DNA of 64,000 nt from Flammula alnicola (GCA_015499995.1 JADNRV010000003.1:310001-374000); one strand, 5' to 3'. Shown: positions 1 through 12,215, counted from the first letter of the stretch. Made by a program: numbers and translations. Notes: a model not told the origin generated them from the letters alone.

Positions 1-65
1 GGCGTCAAAGTTGAAAGAAGTAGAGAGAAAGCAAGGACTCGCGACCGGGCGAGACGAGAAAACAT
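1..65 (-). CDS. 5' end of a probable mitochondrial protein (partial, off left edge)
   Basis: A reverse-strand ATG at 63-65 opens 21 codons that stay open to the window edge. The peptide starts MFSRLARSRVLAFSLLLSTL: arginine-rich, no acidic residue, alternating hydrophobic stretches, as in a mitochondrial presequence or signal anchor. It lies divergent from ATP5, with about 950 bp between the two starts. The rest of the gene is outside the window, so neither family nor start can be proven. It could equally be a chance ORF. Confidence 0.35.
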   Translation of the reverse strand, partial: MFSRLARSRVLAFSLLLSTLT

Positions 66-1022
66 GAAGGTAGGAAACCGAGCCTGAAGGAAGGGAGATG
101 CTGAAGGATCCGGACGCGGGTTGATGGGGTCGTTCCCTTTTATTATTGAGGTGTATCAGCGGCAATAGGGCTAAATGGAAGCCATTGTACTCTACCGTAA
201 GGCCTGTTTTGCCGAAGAAACAAGGGCTATTGTTCTGTCGCGTGAGAAATGGGGTGACTACGGCGAGGTTCAGGTGAAATATCCAAGGTCTTGCCGGCTT
301 TGTAGGGTCTCAGGAATGTAGAGAGAGCGTTGGAACGTGCATTCGGCGTGTCGGGCGGTGCAGAGGGGGTGGAAGGAGGAAGAAACGAGGTGGGCCGCTT
401 AGCGTGTCACCAGAAAGATTTGTGGTTATCATTACACACACCGCTTACACAATGGAAATTAGAAAGGCCCGCTCATCATAGTGCTCCATTGCCATCAGTA
501 TCTAGAACCGCAGTTCCACTTATCCCGTCAAGCCGTGTCCGCGGCCTCACCTTTGCCACGACCTTGAGAGTTCGGAACCTCGTTCTATGCAGATATACTT
601 AGGCGCATCTTACACGACGCAGCGGGGCGCAAAATATGTGCATTGCCACAAACTATACGTAGGCGCCGAGGGTCGTGTCTTCCGCATTCCTCCTCATCAA
701 GTTTCATTCCCGACAGCAATCCTGTCGTGTAGTACACAATGTACCCTGTTGGATTTGTATTTTTCTATTTCCATTTGCCGCGTTGCGACGGTGGGAAGAG
801 ACGAAATCAAGGCAGGAAGTGAACATGTCTCAGGCGGCGGAGGTACAACTTCTTGTGCATTCGCGTCGCTGCAATAATAATGCGACAAGATATTGTCAGT
901 GAATGAATTATGACATGCATGTCTGAAATTCCCACGGTTGTGTGTGACCGGGAAAGCCCGCTGTGTCCGAGAGAAACCGAGTTTTTGCTTCGTCGTCGTT
1001 CCCGTCCCCCGCTCCTTCAATT
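66..1022. other. Intergenic region upstream of ATP5
   Basis: About 950 bp without a convincing gene. Short open frames exist on both strands but have no recognisable domain or splice-supported continuation. The segment probably holds the promoter of ATP5 and of the divergent partial gene at the left edge. No TATA box or repeat stands out. Confidence 0.5.
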
Positions 1023-1787
1023 ATGTTGCTTGCCTCTGCTGCACGCTCAGTTTCTGCCACCCCCGGCCTGGGCCGTCGCGCTGCATCAGCCATTGCCACC
1101 AAATACTCGAAAGCCGTATATGGTGCCGCACTCTCGAAATCTCCCCAGACCCTTACCAAAGTCCACGCCGAACTCTCCAACTTCTCCAACGTCATCAAAA
1201 AGGACCCCGAGGTTTCCACCTTTGTGAACAACCCTACTCTATCTCTGGCAGAACGTTCCAAGGGCCTCGAAGGCATCTTCACCAAACTCGAGGGCGCTGG
1301 CGCGAAGAAGGAACTGTACTCTGATGTCACAAAGAACTTGTTGAAGGTGCTGTCAGAGAACGGAAGGCTGGGAGAGACAGAGGGTGTTATTGAAGGATTC
1401 AATGAGCTCGTCGCGCAAAACAAGGGAGAGTTGACCGTCACCGTCACGTCGGCTGCCCCTCTGGCGAAGGATATCTTGACACGTCTGGAGACTACTCTCA
1501 AGCAGTCACAAACCGCCCAAGCTGCTAAATCACTGAAAGTCACCAACAAGGTACGTTACATCTCTGCAGATTTAAGAACTGCAAGAATTAAGTCGCTCAT
1601 GAAATTGTGACAGGTCAACGCTAACATCCTTGGAGGCCTCATCGTGGACTTTGGTGACAAGACCATCGACCTGAGCGTGCAGTCCCGAGTTACCAAACTC
1701 AACAACGCCCTGACGCGTACGTCTTTCTAAATCCATTTTCCCTGCATCGATTCCTAACGCATATCTGGTGATACAGAATCCGTTTAA
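1023..1787 (+). CDS. ATP5: ATP synthase subunit 5 (OSCP), mitochondrial
   Basis: Encodes the oligomycin-sensitivity-conferring protein, the stator subunit joining the F1 head to the peripheral stalk of mitochondrial ATP synthase. Three exons (1023-1550, 1614-1716, 1777-1787) give 213 aa, the usual OSCP length. The first 25 or so residues are Ala/Ser/Arg-rich and look like a mitochondrial presequence. The body has the family pattern YGAALSKSP near the N-terminus, a helical central part, and the C-terminal block ILGGLIVDFGDKTIDLSVQS followed by LNNAL, diagnostic of OSCP/AtpH. The last exon holds only a few bases plus the stop (CA-AA-type junction giving QSV-stop). The start was chosen as the first ATG in frame that begins the presequence; open frame upstream lacks an ATG. 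Both introns are GTACGT...CAG and frame closure is exact. Confidence 0.95.
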
Positions 1788-3515
1788 ATTGGATTACTGC
1801 AGCGCGACATTTGTAGTGCGATTTGTGGAGTTGCGTCAGTCGTACTCATCGCAACTTCTTATTCTATGTGGGACTTTAGATGTCGCGTCCTCGCATAATA
1901 AACATTCTATAGAAACTCGAGTTTTGGTGTGAACATCCAAAATATCCTTTCACTGGCATCAGCAACTAGGGTCACGACGACGTATGCCCGACGAGTCTAA
2001 TGGTCGCTTTTAACCTCGGAAAGACATCGCCGACGCCGTTTTCGACTTATACCAAATATTCAATTCGTTGGCGGCCAGCATTCTTTGGATTGCCTCGCTT
2101 AAATCCTGAGACTTACACTGTATAGGCATCTTCCATTCTGCGGCTGAGAGCCTGAGCATATAAACGATACTACTGCGTCCCTCCCTAAGCTATCACTTTC
2201 GTCATCATCTAGCTCATCTCTGGGTCTTTGTACCTTCCAGAGTCCCACGCAGTGCCGTCAACATGCTTAATTGACTTGGAGAGGAAATGTCCTAAATTCG
2301 ACAACCAATGTCAAACACGATGGTCCAACGATGGTCGCATATGTGACGGCTTTGACATATGTACATCGTGAGCGTGCCGCTTGAAGGAAAAGATATTCTT
2401 GTATTCGGTTAGGGTCTAACTATAACTTGCACAATTCTGTAACTGAAGTCCACCATCGATTTTATCGCCCTGTGTTTGGAATCTGGAAGTCAAACAACGG
2501 CCTGTGGTCCCAAGGAGCGCCCGCCGAATAAGTTGAGAGCCCGCTCAAAGCCCGCTTCATCGCAGAGCTCTGATTACATCCTCCAAAAGTCTGTCGGCCA
2601 GGAGTTGAAACAGGACAGTTCTGGGAAGTTAAAATGAGGAAGCGACTCGGGTTGAAACTTGGGGCCTGAATATTTGAATCATGATCATCAGTCCGACCAC
2701 TTCAACAGTGGCACAGTGAGGCCGCCGTGGGTCCTGTAAATTCCCGTGCTTGCTTTCTCAACAGATCTATTGCTGGAAACATAGACATTTTTAGATGCTG
2801 TGATTGATGTATATTCTTCCTTGTCGCATTTATGCATTGTCCATCAGTCAGACGGTTTTCAAAGGGTGATCAACACTAATCATAAGAGAATTAGCGTTTT
2901 CATGGTATAAATCCTCCCTAACGGCCACATCATCCAGCAGGCCACTTCTCAGTCATCGTGTACTCAACCAATGCTGTATTGAACCTGAAGGCTAATCCCT
3001 TGGGAAACACGTTTTAGACTAGAACCAGTGGAAGATGTGTAATGCAGCGTACATGCGATCAAGTCATATTCTGGAAGCTCTTGAGTATACAATATGCACC
3101 CATAAGAGTACATACAGTAGCACATACGTTGACGTACAGGAAGAAATGCATATCGAGCCCTGAATTTTTGAGAAAGAGTCATTAACGACATTGTTGCCGC
3201 TTAACATCCATTCATCGCGACTGATAGAATTGATAAATCAAGGAGTACAAGAGTGACTCTAGGTTTTGACATGTTCGTCATGGATAACCTTAGGCGTTAA
3301 GGCAATCAAGAGTCGGAACAGTCGCAATGATTTGGCGCCGATAAGCGGCAAGTACGAGTCACAAAATGGATCACTGCGACCTTATGTGGAGGTCGTTCCT
3401 AGACACGGTTCTATGGTCGGAAGAAGACACAGGATGAGTAAAGGTCCAATCACACCCGACTCGTGGGCTCGGTTCCAGGTTATTTACTGGAAGCTTTGGC
3501 GTCTTATCTTCCCCC
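1788..3515. other. Intergenic, 1.7 kb without a supportable gene
   Basis: Stop codons are dense in all frames; the longest open stretch is 75 codons on the reverse strand near 3.0-3.2 kb and resembles nothing known. No terminal repeats or tRNA-like structure were found. It separates ATP5 from the ICMT-like gene and probably contains the latter's promoter. Confidence 0.45.
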
Positions 3516-4359
3516 ATGTTCGTGATGGTTTCATCACTCCTGCGAATACCATGTATCCTGGTCGCCATGATCGGCTTCCATAAGGCAACAACAGCTCCGC
3601 ATCCTCCACCTTCCATCGAAGAAACTGTGCCTTCAACGAGCCTGGAGATATTCTTGAAGCACCGCTCAGGAGCGCTTGTCGTCAGGGTACGCTCGAGCAT
3701 AGCGCACAGTACCAGGAGAAAAGAATTCGAACTCATTTCGTTTTGACAGACTATCTGCTGGTGCGCTGCATTGGCTGAAGTGGCCGTTATCCTAGCTTCC
3801 CAGACTGCAAGCCTCCAAATTTCCCAGGGCACTTTGTTAACGCTTGTAGTTTCGGGGTGTCAAGACAGAATCCGACCGACAGGAATTTTCCTCCTCGGAA
3901 CCATGATGACAAGCGTAGGAGGATACATTCGGTGGTCTTGCTATCAGGCTCTAGGACACCTCTTTACATTCGAGATGTCCATCCGCAAGGATCATCAACT
4001 GATCTCGGACGGTCCATACAGCATAGTGAGGCATCCAGGATATACAGGCATCCTTTTGACGGTCATGGGGATTACATACTGGCATGCGAGCCCAGTGCGC
4101 ACTTCTTCTCCCTATTATGATATCCATAGTTGACTCGAGCCTACGGCAACAGGGTTCGTGGGCCAGAGAATGTGGGGTCTTCCAGACCAAGATAGGCAGG
4201 ATCGCCGCCCTCGCATATCTTACCCTGGTAACAACGATATCGATTGGCCTGATCTTGCGTGTGCCGAACGAAGACGCAGCGCTGAAGAGAACTTTTGGTA
4301 AAAAGTGGGACGATTGGGCGAGGAGAGTACCATACAAACTTATACCTTGGGTCTATTGA
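3516..4359 (+). CDS. Isoprenylcysteine carboxyl methyltransferase-like membrane protein (ICMT/STE14 family)
   Basis: Likely methylates the carboxyl group of prenylated cysteine at protein C-termini (as in fungal lipopeptide pheromones and Ras) in the ER membrane, using S-adenosylmethionine. Three exons (3516-3686, 3750-4094, 4153-4359) give 240 aa, normal for the family. Several hydrophobic segments are present. The family core is visible: the motif RHPGYTG at about residues 151-157, the segment GSWARECGVF at the exon 2-3 junction, and the C-terminal block with E, TFGKKWDDWARRVPYKLIPW. Mushrooms usually carry several such paralogues, so this one may not be the pheromone-processing enzyme itself. 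All introns are short GT-AG. The start gives a short hydrophobic N-terminus; no better ATG lies in frame upstream. Confidence 0.85.
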
Positions 4360-5328
4360 TCAATATTCACAACCAAGGTGCGGACAACATGTGTGAGACG
4401 TCAGGGCTGACGTAGAGTAATTAGAGTTATCGTGTAGTTGAATTTACAAGGGAGCAAAATAATGCTTACATCCATGTATTCCAACGACTAGGTTTGGCAA
4501 TGCTGGGCGCTCCTATGGGTTGAAGTTCGGTATTGGGCCCATCGGCGCCGCGGAGTGAAGTTTACGATATACGCAAAAAATACGAAGGGCATAAAAAGCA
4601 GCCAGACCAGGATGATTTTAACAGTAAAATGGGGCAGAAGTGAAAAAGCAGTGGCCATCGAGATAGATCTCTTCGATTTGGTTAGCTGTTGGCAGCCATA
4701 AGCATCGAACAATCAAACGCTGTCGACAGTGGTTGGTCCAGTTCAAGTAGATAGAGTTGCAGCAACTCGGGTTCAAGTTCAAAAGGCATACTCGACTTGA
4801 ACAGGACCACCACACAGGACAAAGATTATCACAGAACCTCCTGAAGTCCTATTCTGTCCTATTACGTCGAGTTCACTTCATAAGTGTCCGAAAGTCCAGG
4901 GTTTGAAGCTAAAGGAGGCTGAAGGGATGTCGATGTTGAAGGAGGAGGAGAATATGAAGCTGAACTCTGAAATTCTGATTCAATTTCAAACCCGCTTCAT
5001 ACAGTCCCGTGATCCGAAAACGAGCGTCTGAGCTCAGAGTTGGAGTCAGTACTCACTGTCAGGCTCTGTCAGGCCTTTCAAGAACTGACTCACAATGCAA
5101 CGCACGAGTTCGAAGGGTTATACAAAGCGAAGAATTGCATTTACACTGGGCATGTATGCAAGAGCCAAAGAATCGAAAACTACCTACTAGATTTTACAAA
5201 GAAACTACAAAAAGTACACGATCCTGTAAGTACGAAAAATGCAACACAAATTGACCTAGATAATAAAATAGTACAGAGCAAAATTCACAGCAGCAATAGT
5301 AATAGAGAACCAAGAAAGTAAACTAGAG
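4360..5328. other. Intergenic, about 970 bp between converging genes
   Basis: Lies between the 3' ends of the ICMT-like gene (+) and the Smr gene (-), so it holds both 3' untranslated regions. No gene, TIR or RNA gene was recognised. Overlapping small open frames at 5.0-5.3 kb have no domain. Confidence 0.45.
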
Positions 5329-7554
5329 TTAAGGAGGCACAGGAGTAGGTAGGGTAATGATAAGTTGTCCTGGGTTTCTTGGATTCACCTCGCACTTGAA
5401 TTTCAACCTTTGCATTTCCCTCAGCACTGCTGGTTTGAGAGTGGGTTGCTGGTTAATAGAATGAAGCCCTTTCCCGACGATAACGTGCACAATTGATCGC
5501 ATTTCCTGATTAGCTTGGACGATAGCTCGTTCGATGCGGTCGAAGGCTTCGCGTGGACGAAGACCATGGACGTCAATCTTGTGGGATTGTGCAACAGGGT
5601 TGCGAGCTGTTGAATTGGAGTCAACAAACGGTAAGGCTAGAACCCAGCAGAAAAAAGGTAAACAGAAGAACTCACAAACGAAGTACCTCCTCGCGGCTTT
5701 CTCATGCAATTTGTAAGCTGCAGCATCCATATCTCGAACCTTAATCTTCAGCTGAAGCGCGTCCATCGTCCTTCCCTGCGTCTCTGCTAATTTGCGTTCC
5801 TCCTCCAACTGCGCTCGTAACTTTTCCTCTTCCCGAGCTTTTTGTCGTAGTTCATCAGCACGCGAATACAGCTTGTTCGGTACGCGTGTGGAGAGGACAG
5901 AAGCGTCGCTAGGGTCAGAGTGAATTGTGGAGGGAGATGGCGGCGGCGGCGATTCTGGTGGAGGAGAAAAGGGTCGGAAAAGAGGGCCAGAAGGTGGTAA
6001 GGGTGGTTGAAGTAGGAGGTTCTGCGAAAGAGATCCGGGAATTTGGATATCTTCGTTATCTTCAACAACAACATCTGCTGCTGCTGCTTGAGCGCCTTGG
6101 CTTGAAGCCGAAGATGCTGCGCCAAAATCATTATCGACTCTGTGTTCTTCGTTGTCCAGTGCAGATCTCACGTTCAGACTCAACGGAGATAACTGGCCAT
6201 CTTCATCAGGGCGCAGCTGTTGAGGTGTTCGAAGTGGATCACTGTCGTGCTCATTGTCTGTGTCGAGATTCAACAAATATCGAGCACCGGGAGTGCGTAG
6301 CGGGTCGCTGTCACTATCTTGGGCAATGGGATGATCGATATCTTCAGCTTCAGTGTTCCCATCTTCGTTTACTCTCTCCTCTGGACCTTCCGCTTCGAGG
6401 TTCTGATTGCTGCCGGTAGGTGTCCGGGTCTGCCGTGATGAGTCGTGGTGCCGCATCCGGACAGGCACTGGGATAGAAGGAACAGGAGACATAGAGGGCG
6501 AGAAGGGTGTTGCGAATATGGCTTCAGGATCCACATTTGTGGATTGGGATGCGAGCCATTTGGCCATAGTGCTGCTGGGCATGCGCCGCATCCCTGCATT
6601 TGGAACGGGCAGAGGGTCGTTGGTCATTGCAGTAGATGGTGCGAACATTGCAACAATGTCTTGGTGATTATTTTCCATGGCATGATCATCGTTGGTTCGG
6701 AGGGTGGCGTTGTCCTCGGGAGACGAAAGCTCTGGTATAGTGTATAGCTGGTGTTCAAACTGTGGTATATTGTTGTCATGATAGGTTTCGTTAATTTGAA
6801 CGTCAGTTAGTCCATCTGAAGGATTGGCACTCTGAGCGCTATCCGGAGGGGTAGGGAGATGGACAGGGACAGGAAGTGGCGAACCTGAATCCGGAGAGCG
6901 CTCGAAAATGGATGCCAGACCGGAGCGAGGCCGGACAGGGAGGGCATCTGGTGGGGATGATTCATCTGGTTGAACAGTTTGGATGTAAACGGGCTTGGGA
7001 GACGGAGAGGCTACAGTCTCTTGGAGGAAGAAACTTGGAGGAGTAGGCGGTCGGTCTAAGAATAGGGGGGTAGAAGTCTGTGGAGGAGGGGTTTCAGGAA
7101 GAAGTGGCGTTGGTTGACCGGGTTCAGGAGGTTTGTACGCGCGGATTCTAGGTGGCAGTGGAGTCGAGAGGATGGGAACCGTTGTAGGGATGAAACGAGA
7201 ATGTCGATGGCGTCTTTCCCTTTCACGTTCTCGTTGCTTCTTGAGAGCTGAGCGGAGACTGGCATAAGGAACAATAGCTTCTGAAGTCACTGTACCAAGT
7301 ACACTCCATAACACTACCATAACCATCCGTTGCAAGTTTTTCGAGATTAGGAGATCTACAGCAAGGCGCAACCCATACGCTAGAAAGTGATCCAGGTTTG
7401 GGGATGTCGAGCGGCCTGAGAGCTGGTGCACAATTGCACCTTCCCATAAACCGAGCACCGCGGTCGTAAGTTTGCTTGAGGGTCCTGCATCCGTAGCAAT
7501 AAGCAAGAAAAGGCGCAGCCCAAGGCCAGCGAAGATTGATAGGGCTACATCCAT
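5329..7554 (-). CDS. Smr-domain protein with N-terminal membrane segments and DUF1771
   Basis: Two exons (7554-5676 and 5606-5329) joined by a 69-bp intron (GTGAGT...ACAG) give 718 aa. Because the intron is a multiple of three and stop-free, an unspliced reading also stays open. Domains in order: hydrophobic N-terminal 110 residues, including a segment ending KNLQRMVMVVLWSVLGTV; a basic stretch (RERERERRHRHSR); a roughly 440-residue Pro/Ser/Asp-rich disordered region; a helical DUF1771 block beginning YSRADELRQKAREEEKLRAQ; and a C-terminal Smr domain (about residues 635-718) with the signature DVHGL and VGKGLHS. Smr domains bind or cleave nucleic acids, with the HGL and GKG motifs forming the fold. 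Eukaryotic DUF1771-Smr proteins such as Cue2 and N4BP2 act on RNA in ribosome quality control. A membrane-anchored form is unusual. Divergent from the chitin synthase gene. Confidence 0.85.
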   Translation of the reverse strand: MDVALSIFAGLGLRLFLLIATDAGPSSKLTTAVLGLWEGAIVHQLSGRSTSPNLDHFLAYGLRLAVDLLISKNLQRMVMVVLWSVLGTVTSEAIVPYASLRSALKKQRERERERRHRHSRFIPTTVPILSTPLPPRIRAYKPPEPGQPTPLLPETPPPQTSTPLFLDRPPTPPSFFLQETVASPSPKPVYIQTVQPDESSPPDALPVRPRSGLASIFERSPDSGSPLPVPVHLPTPPDSAQSANPSDGLTDVQINETYHDNNIPQFEHQLYTIPELSSPEDNATLRTNDDHAMENNHQDIVAMFAPSTAMTNDPLPVPNAGMRRMPSSTMAKWLASQSTNVDPEAIFATPFSPSMSPVPSIPVPVRMRHHDSSRQTRTPTGSNQNLEAEGPEERVNEDGNTEAEDIDHPIAQDSDSDPLRTPGARYLLNLDTDNEHDSDPLRTPQQLRPDEDGQLSPLSLNVRSALDNEEHRVDNDFGAASSASSQGAQAAAADVVVEDNEDIQIPGSLSQNLLLQPPLPPSGPLFRPFSPPPESPPPPSPSTIHSDPSDASVLSTRVPNKLYSRADELRQKAREEEKLRAQLEEERKLAETQGRTMDALQLKIKVRDMDAAAYKLHEKAARRYFVCEFFCLPFFCWVLALPFVDSNSTARNPVAQSHKIDVHGLRPREAFDRIERAIVQANQEMRSIVHVIVGKGLHSINQQPTLKPAVLREMQRLKFKCEVNPRNPGQLIITLPTPVPP

Positions 7555-8142
7555 TGCAAGATGGAGGAAAAGCTATCTCTGATAGAGTCCTTCTGTATGA
7601 ACATTGCAATGGGGGAAAGCACGACGAGTGTGCGTGGATGGCTGCTTAAATAAAGCAGCCTCGTGTGCTCCCTCACCAGGCGTACGTCAGCTAGTGTTGG
7701 AAGATGAAGAGGCCACGACTTTTGTCTTGTATAGAGATATCAGAATGTCACGGAGCCTTTTCAAAAGAATATTAAACTTTAGATTGGCCCGGGGGGCGAA
7801 GTCGGCGGAGCAAGCGAGGACGTGAAAGTAGAGAAAAATTGTGCTGAATTTGAAAACTAAAGGTCAGTTCGAACTGTAGCCGCAAAACTTGGGATTACTA
7901 CTGACTTGAGTTATGTCTATGAGTGGGCGAAACGCGAGTACGATCCAGCCTCGTGTACTCGGGGCGGACTTCAGTCTTGCTTACGTATGTAATTGATGGA
8001 ATGGTCACGTTACCCTCGTCAAAAGTAGTCATACGGTCATGTGATGAACGCGTCTTGTTTTCGAAATGATTCTGAACATTGAACCAAACACGACTGCGGT
8101 TAAACGCTCTCAAGACTCTACAAACACTCATCGACCTCCTTC
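7555..8142. promoter_or_regulatory. Shared divergent promoter region (Smr gene / chitin synthase)
   Basis: The two start codons face away from each other across 588 bp, so both promoters and 5' leaders must lie here. No conserved element could be assigned by eye. A short stretch near 7.73 kb (TTGTATAGAGATATC) is AT-rich but its role is unknown. Confidence 0.5.
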
Positions 8143-11100
8143 ATGGCCTCACGAAGAAAACCAGTTCCACGAGTACAGTCTCCTATCAACGAAACCAGTC
8201 AAAACGAGCCCGCAGACCCACAGTTAAGGCGATATAGCCTCTCAGACGGCCCCAACGACAACATCAGCAGTGCCGTTGATCGGCTTTTGCAAGGCTATCC
8301 AGAGAATGAGCGACCCACGAATCAATTAGACCCATTTCATGATGTTGCATCCTCTGTTGAATCGCACTCGATAGAGTCTAATGCTTACTCTCAGCCATCA
8401 ACCTCAGAGTACATACCCTACCAGCCAGGACAATACCTTGCACCCATTATCACGGGCGAAACCCTCCATCTTGACCCAGAACCAGCACCACATTCAACGA
8501 CGTTATCGGATCCCTTTTATGACCCTATAACCCCTATATCTGCCGGCTCAATGCCCCTCGCCGCTGTACCAAATGAATACTACCACAATCAAGACCAAAA
8601 GTATCACCCGCCTTCTAACCAGTCCTATGCCTCATCCTATGAGCAACTTACTGTCCCGGCAGGGTCAGAGATCAACCACTTCGACCATGATACTGAGGCC
8701 TACGCTTCGGGGAACTATTCCCGTGCGTCGTACCGGCCGCCACGATCACGATCTCCGACACCTGCGGTCGACGACGAAGACTACATGATCATTGGCAATG
8801 AATCCGTGCACTATACTGGATATCCTGAAGAGCACTATGGTTATGACGCAGGAAAGGAAGCAGACGAAAAACCATACTATACTGAGCGAGGTTACCTTCC
8901 CAATGGGGAGACGGTCGTGTACGATCCAGAACCTGAAACGCCTACATCGACAGTATACTCTTTACCCCCAGAAGAAAAGACGCGACATTTTGGTCCAGCT
9001 CCTACTGGTCGCATCTTACGACGACACAAGACAAAACGGCGAGTGCAATTGACCAACGGTAACCTGGTGATCGATTTGGATGTCCCTCCAAAGCTCGTAC
9101 TGCCCCGGCGAGGCCAGCCCGAGACAATGAAGACGCGATATACTGCGGTTACCTGCGATCCAGATGATTTCGAGAAGAAGGGCTTCTTTTTGAGACAGAA
9201 TGAATCCGGGAGGAGAACAGAGCTATTTATTGTGATAACAATGTTCAACGTAAGTACGTCACTCTTCTCCTTTACATGTTTTTTCTAATGTCAAAATAGG
9301 AAGATGAAGTGTTATTCTGTAGAACAATGTACGGTGTGATGCGCAATATCTCGCATCTTTGTACACGAAAGAACTCTCAAACATGGGGTCCGAATGCATG
9401 GGAGAAGGTGATTCAGAATTAATGTCCCCCGTGCTCCAAGTTAAAGTTAGATCTTCTTTCAGGTCGTAGTTTGTATAGTAGCTGACGGACGCAAGAAGAT
9501 CCACCCCCGGGTGCTGGATTGTCTAACTCTGCTTGGCGTCTACCAACCAGGTGACCACATGAAGAACAAGGTCAACGAAAAGGAAGTGACGGCTCATCTG
9601 TTCGAGTACACCACCTCCTTCGCACTAGACCCTGACCTTCACTTCAAGTACCCAGATAAGGGTATAGTTCCTACTCAAATTATATTTTGCATGAAAGAGA
9701 AGAATCAAAAGAAGATCAACAGTCATCGGTGGTTCTTCAATGCCTTTGCTCCAATGTTGCAGGTACGCATACCTGACGAGGTAGAAATTTCTGCTGATGT
9801 TTTTCGTTAGCCTAATGTTTGTGTCCTCCTCGACGTCGGTACAAGACCAAGCAAGAATAGTATATATAGACTGTGGAAAGCATTCGATCTCAACTCAAAT
9901 GTTGCAGGTGCTTGTGGCGAGATCGCCGCTTATAAAGGCAAAAACTGGTCTCTTCTCTTAAATCCACTTGGTAATATTATGACCTCCCCTCTGCTTGAAT
10001 TGCGTGCTGATGGAATGTCGTTTTAACCAACAGTGGCTGCCCAAAATTTCGAGTACAAGATCAGTTGTATCCTGGATAAACCCACCGAGTCGATGTTTGG
10101 GTACATCAGCGTTCTCGTGCGTCTATAAGTTCTTCTATCAGAGTCAACATGTTTATGGTTTTCTTTGCAGCCCGGAGCGTTCTCGGCATACAGGTTAACT
10201 CACTCATTCTGCCTCGTCACCTAACGATTCTTATGATATCGGCAAAGGTACATTGCGCTGCAGAACGACGAGTTTGGAATCGGACCACTGGCGTCCTATT
10301 TCAAAGGAGAAGTGCTCCATGGACGAGATACAGACATCTTCACGTCAAACATGTGTACGGTTTCTTTCTTTTCTCAGGTCATCAAATGACCTGACTGACT
10401 TCCTTTCTTGAACATGTAGACCTAGCTGAAGATGTATGCGCCAGTCTTGAGTGCTCCTATAACCGCGTTTACTCATTCCACGTCATTTAGCGTATCCTCT
10501 GTTTTGAGCTTATCGCCAAAGCCAACTCAAGCTGGTTTGTTTTGTTCCCAGTGTATTGTTAATCTCCCGTGTTGATCCTTCAAAAGGATCCTCAAATACG
10601 TCAAAGGCGCCATTGGAGAAACTGATGTCCCGGATGCTATTCCAGAATTCATCTCGCAGCGCCGTCGTTGGCTCAATGGATCTTTCTTCGCTGCGACATA
10701 TGCGATAGCCCATACCGGACAGATGCTACGTTCTGGGCACAGTTTTTCGAGGAAGATGGTCTTCATGTCTGAGACGGTGTATAACATTGTCAATTTAATA
10801 TTCTCGTGGTTCAGCATTGTGAGCTTTGCTTGCCTCTCTAAACATGGGCCGAAATATGACACTGGCGTTGACTTTTTTTTACGTTTGCAGGGAAACTTCT
10901 ACCTGTTCTTTGTGAGCTTTTTTTGAAGCTGGTCTCTGTGGGCGTGGCTTAGGACATCGAAACGTCTTTTAGGTGGTGCTTACAACCTCTCTGGAGGATG
11001 CGTCTTTCGGTGTGCCGGGCATCAAGTCCTTTAATACCCTAGTTCAAGTAAAATCGCTTCTGACCTGGTTGTCTCATTTATTGATCTTTTGCTTCCAGTA

Positions 11101-12215
11101 TATCATGGCTTCATTAATCGCTGCATGTTTCCTCTTTTCAATGGGAAACAGGCCTTCTGCGTCAGTCATACGCTCCTTCTCTGCTCTCTGTCCTGACGAC
11201 GACAACATACAGAGCTAAATGGAAATACAAGCTGACGACCATCATACTTGGCGTACTGATGGTCTACATGATTAGCGCGTCTATCGCGTGCTCTGTTCAA
11301 GCTGCTCGCCAAGGAGGTGCCGCGAATTCTATCATGCTGCTCAGCATATTAGTGACCTACGGACGTAAGTCTCTCAATCTAACGATGTACTCTTTCTCAC
11401 GCGTGGTGTGAATTTTAGTATATGCTTTCAGCAGTTTGCTAGCATTCGATCCATGGCATATGCTTACGAGTTTTATACCCTACATGCTCCTCTCCCCAAT
11501 GTATATCAACGTCCTGAATATGTGAGTGCAATTCTCCTTGCATCTATTGCCTCTTTTTTGGTGACCACGCTACATTCCAGTTATGCCTTCTCTAATCTGG
11601 ATGATGTGGGTTCCTGCTTTTGGCTTTCTGCTACTCATACTTACGGCGCGATTTCAGATCTCGTGGGGCACGAAGCAAGACTCAATACCAGACTCAGATC
11701 TTGGTGCTGTTATCCAGGATAGCCATTCCCAAGTCGACGTAGAAATGCTCACAGAAGTTGCCGACGTGAATAGCATATATGAAGAAGCCTTGTCAAATCT
11801 ACGAGATCGTGTGCCTATTGACAACGGAAAAGGCAAGGGAACGCTCAGTATAGCAGAGAAGGAGCATGCAGCCAAAGACTATTATGCAAACGTCAGAACG
11901 AACGTCTTGCTCGCCTGGGTATTATCCAATGTGTGTATCATATTAACTTGCTGGACAATTTTAGCTGACCGTTCTTGGGATAGGGATTACTGCTTGTCGT
12001 AATCATGAGCGGTATGAAAGACACAGATGCATTCGGAAAAGACGTTGGGATAACGAAGGTCAAGGCATATATGGTATTCATATTGGCTTTCACGGCAATA
12101 ACAAACTCTGTGGTGGGTTCTGTCCTTTCTATCATCATTCTTCCTGCATCTAATCGAAATGCAGAGGTTTGTTGGCTCTACGCTGTATCTTCTGGCAAGA
12201 ATAATTACTGGGTGA
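8143..12215 (+). CDS. Chitin synthase, division 1 (class I-III type, GT2)
   Basis: Polymerises UDP-GlcNAc into chitin at the plasma membrane. About 18 exons, separated by 45-70 bp introns, encode roughly 900 aa. Exon 1 (8143-9249) carries a long, disordered, Tyr/Pro/Ser-rich N-terminus and then the conserved pre-catalytic block ending [20 protein letters not shown]. The catalytic domain follows: [13 protein letters not shown] (about 9480-9530), [10 protein letters not shown] (about 9820), LAEDR (10.43 and 10.49 kb, split by an intron), and the product-binding motif [12 protein letters not shown] (about 10658-10690). Multiple membrane spans occupy the C-terminal third, including [18 protein letters not shown] and the downstream [19 protein letters not shown]. 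The last exon ends at [12 protein letters not shown]. Very small exons occur (for example 10171-10193 and about 10420-10433). All catalytic motifs are present, so the enzyme should be active. The class within division 1 was not decided. Confidence 0.93.

Noticed and set aside
908..1549. 213-codon reverse-strand open frame
   Set aside because: It is antisense to the well-supported ATP5 exon 1 and reads as its mirror; no domain.
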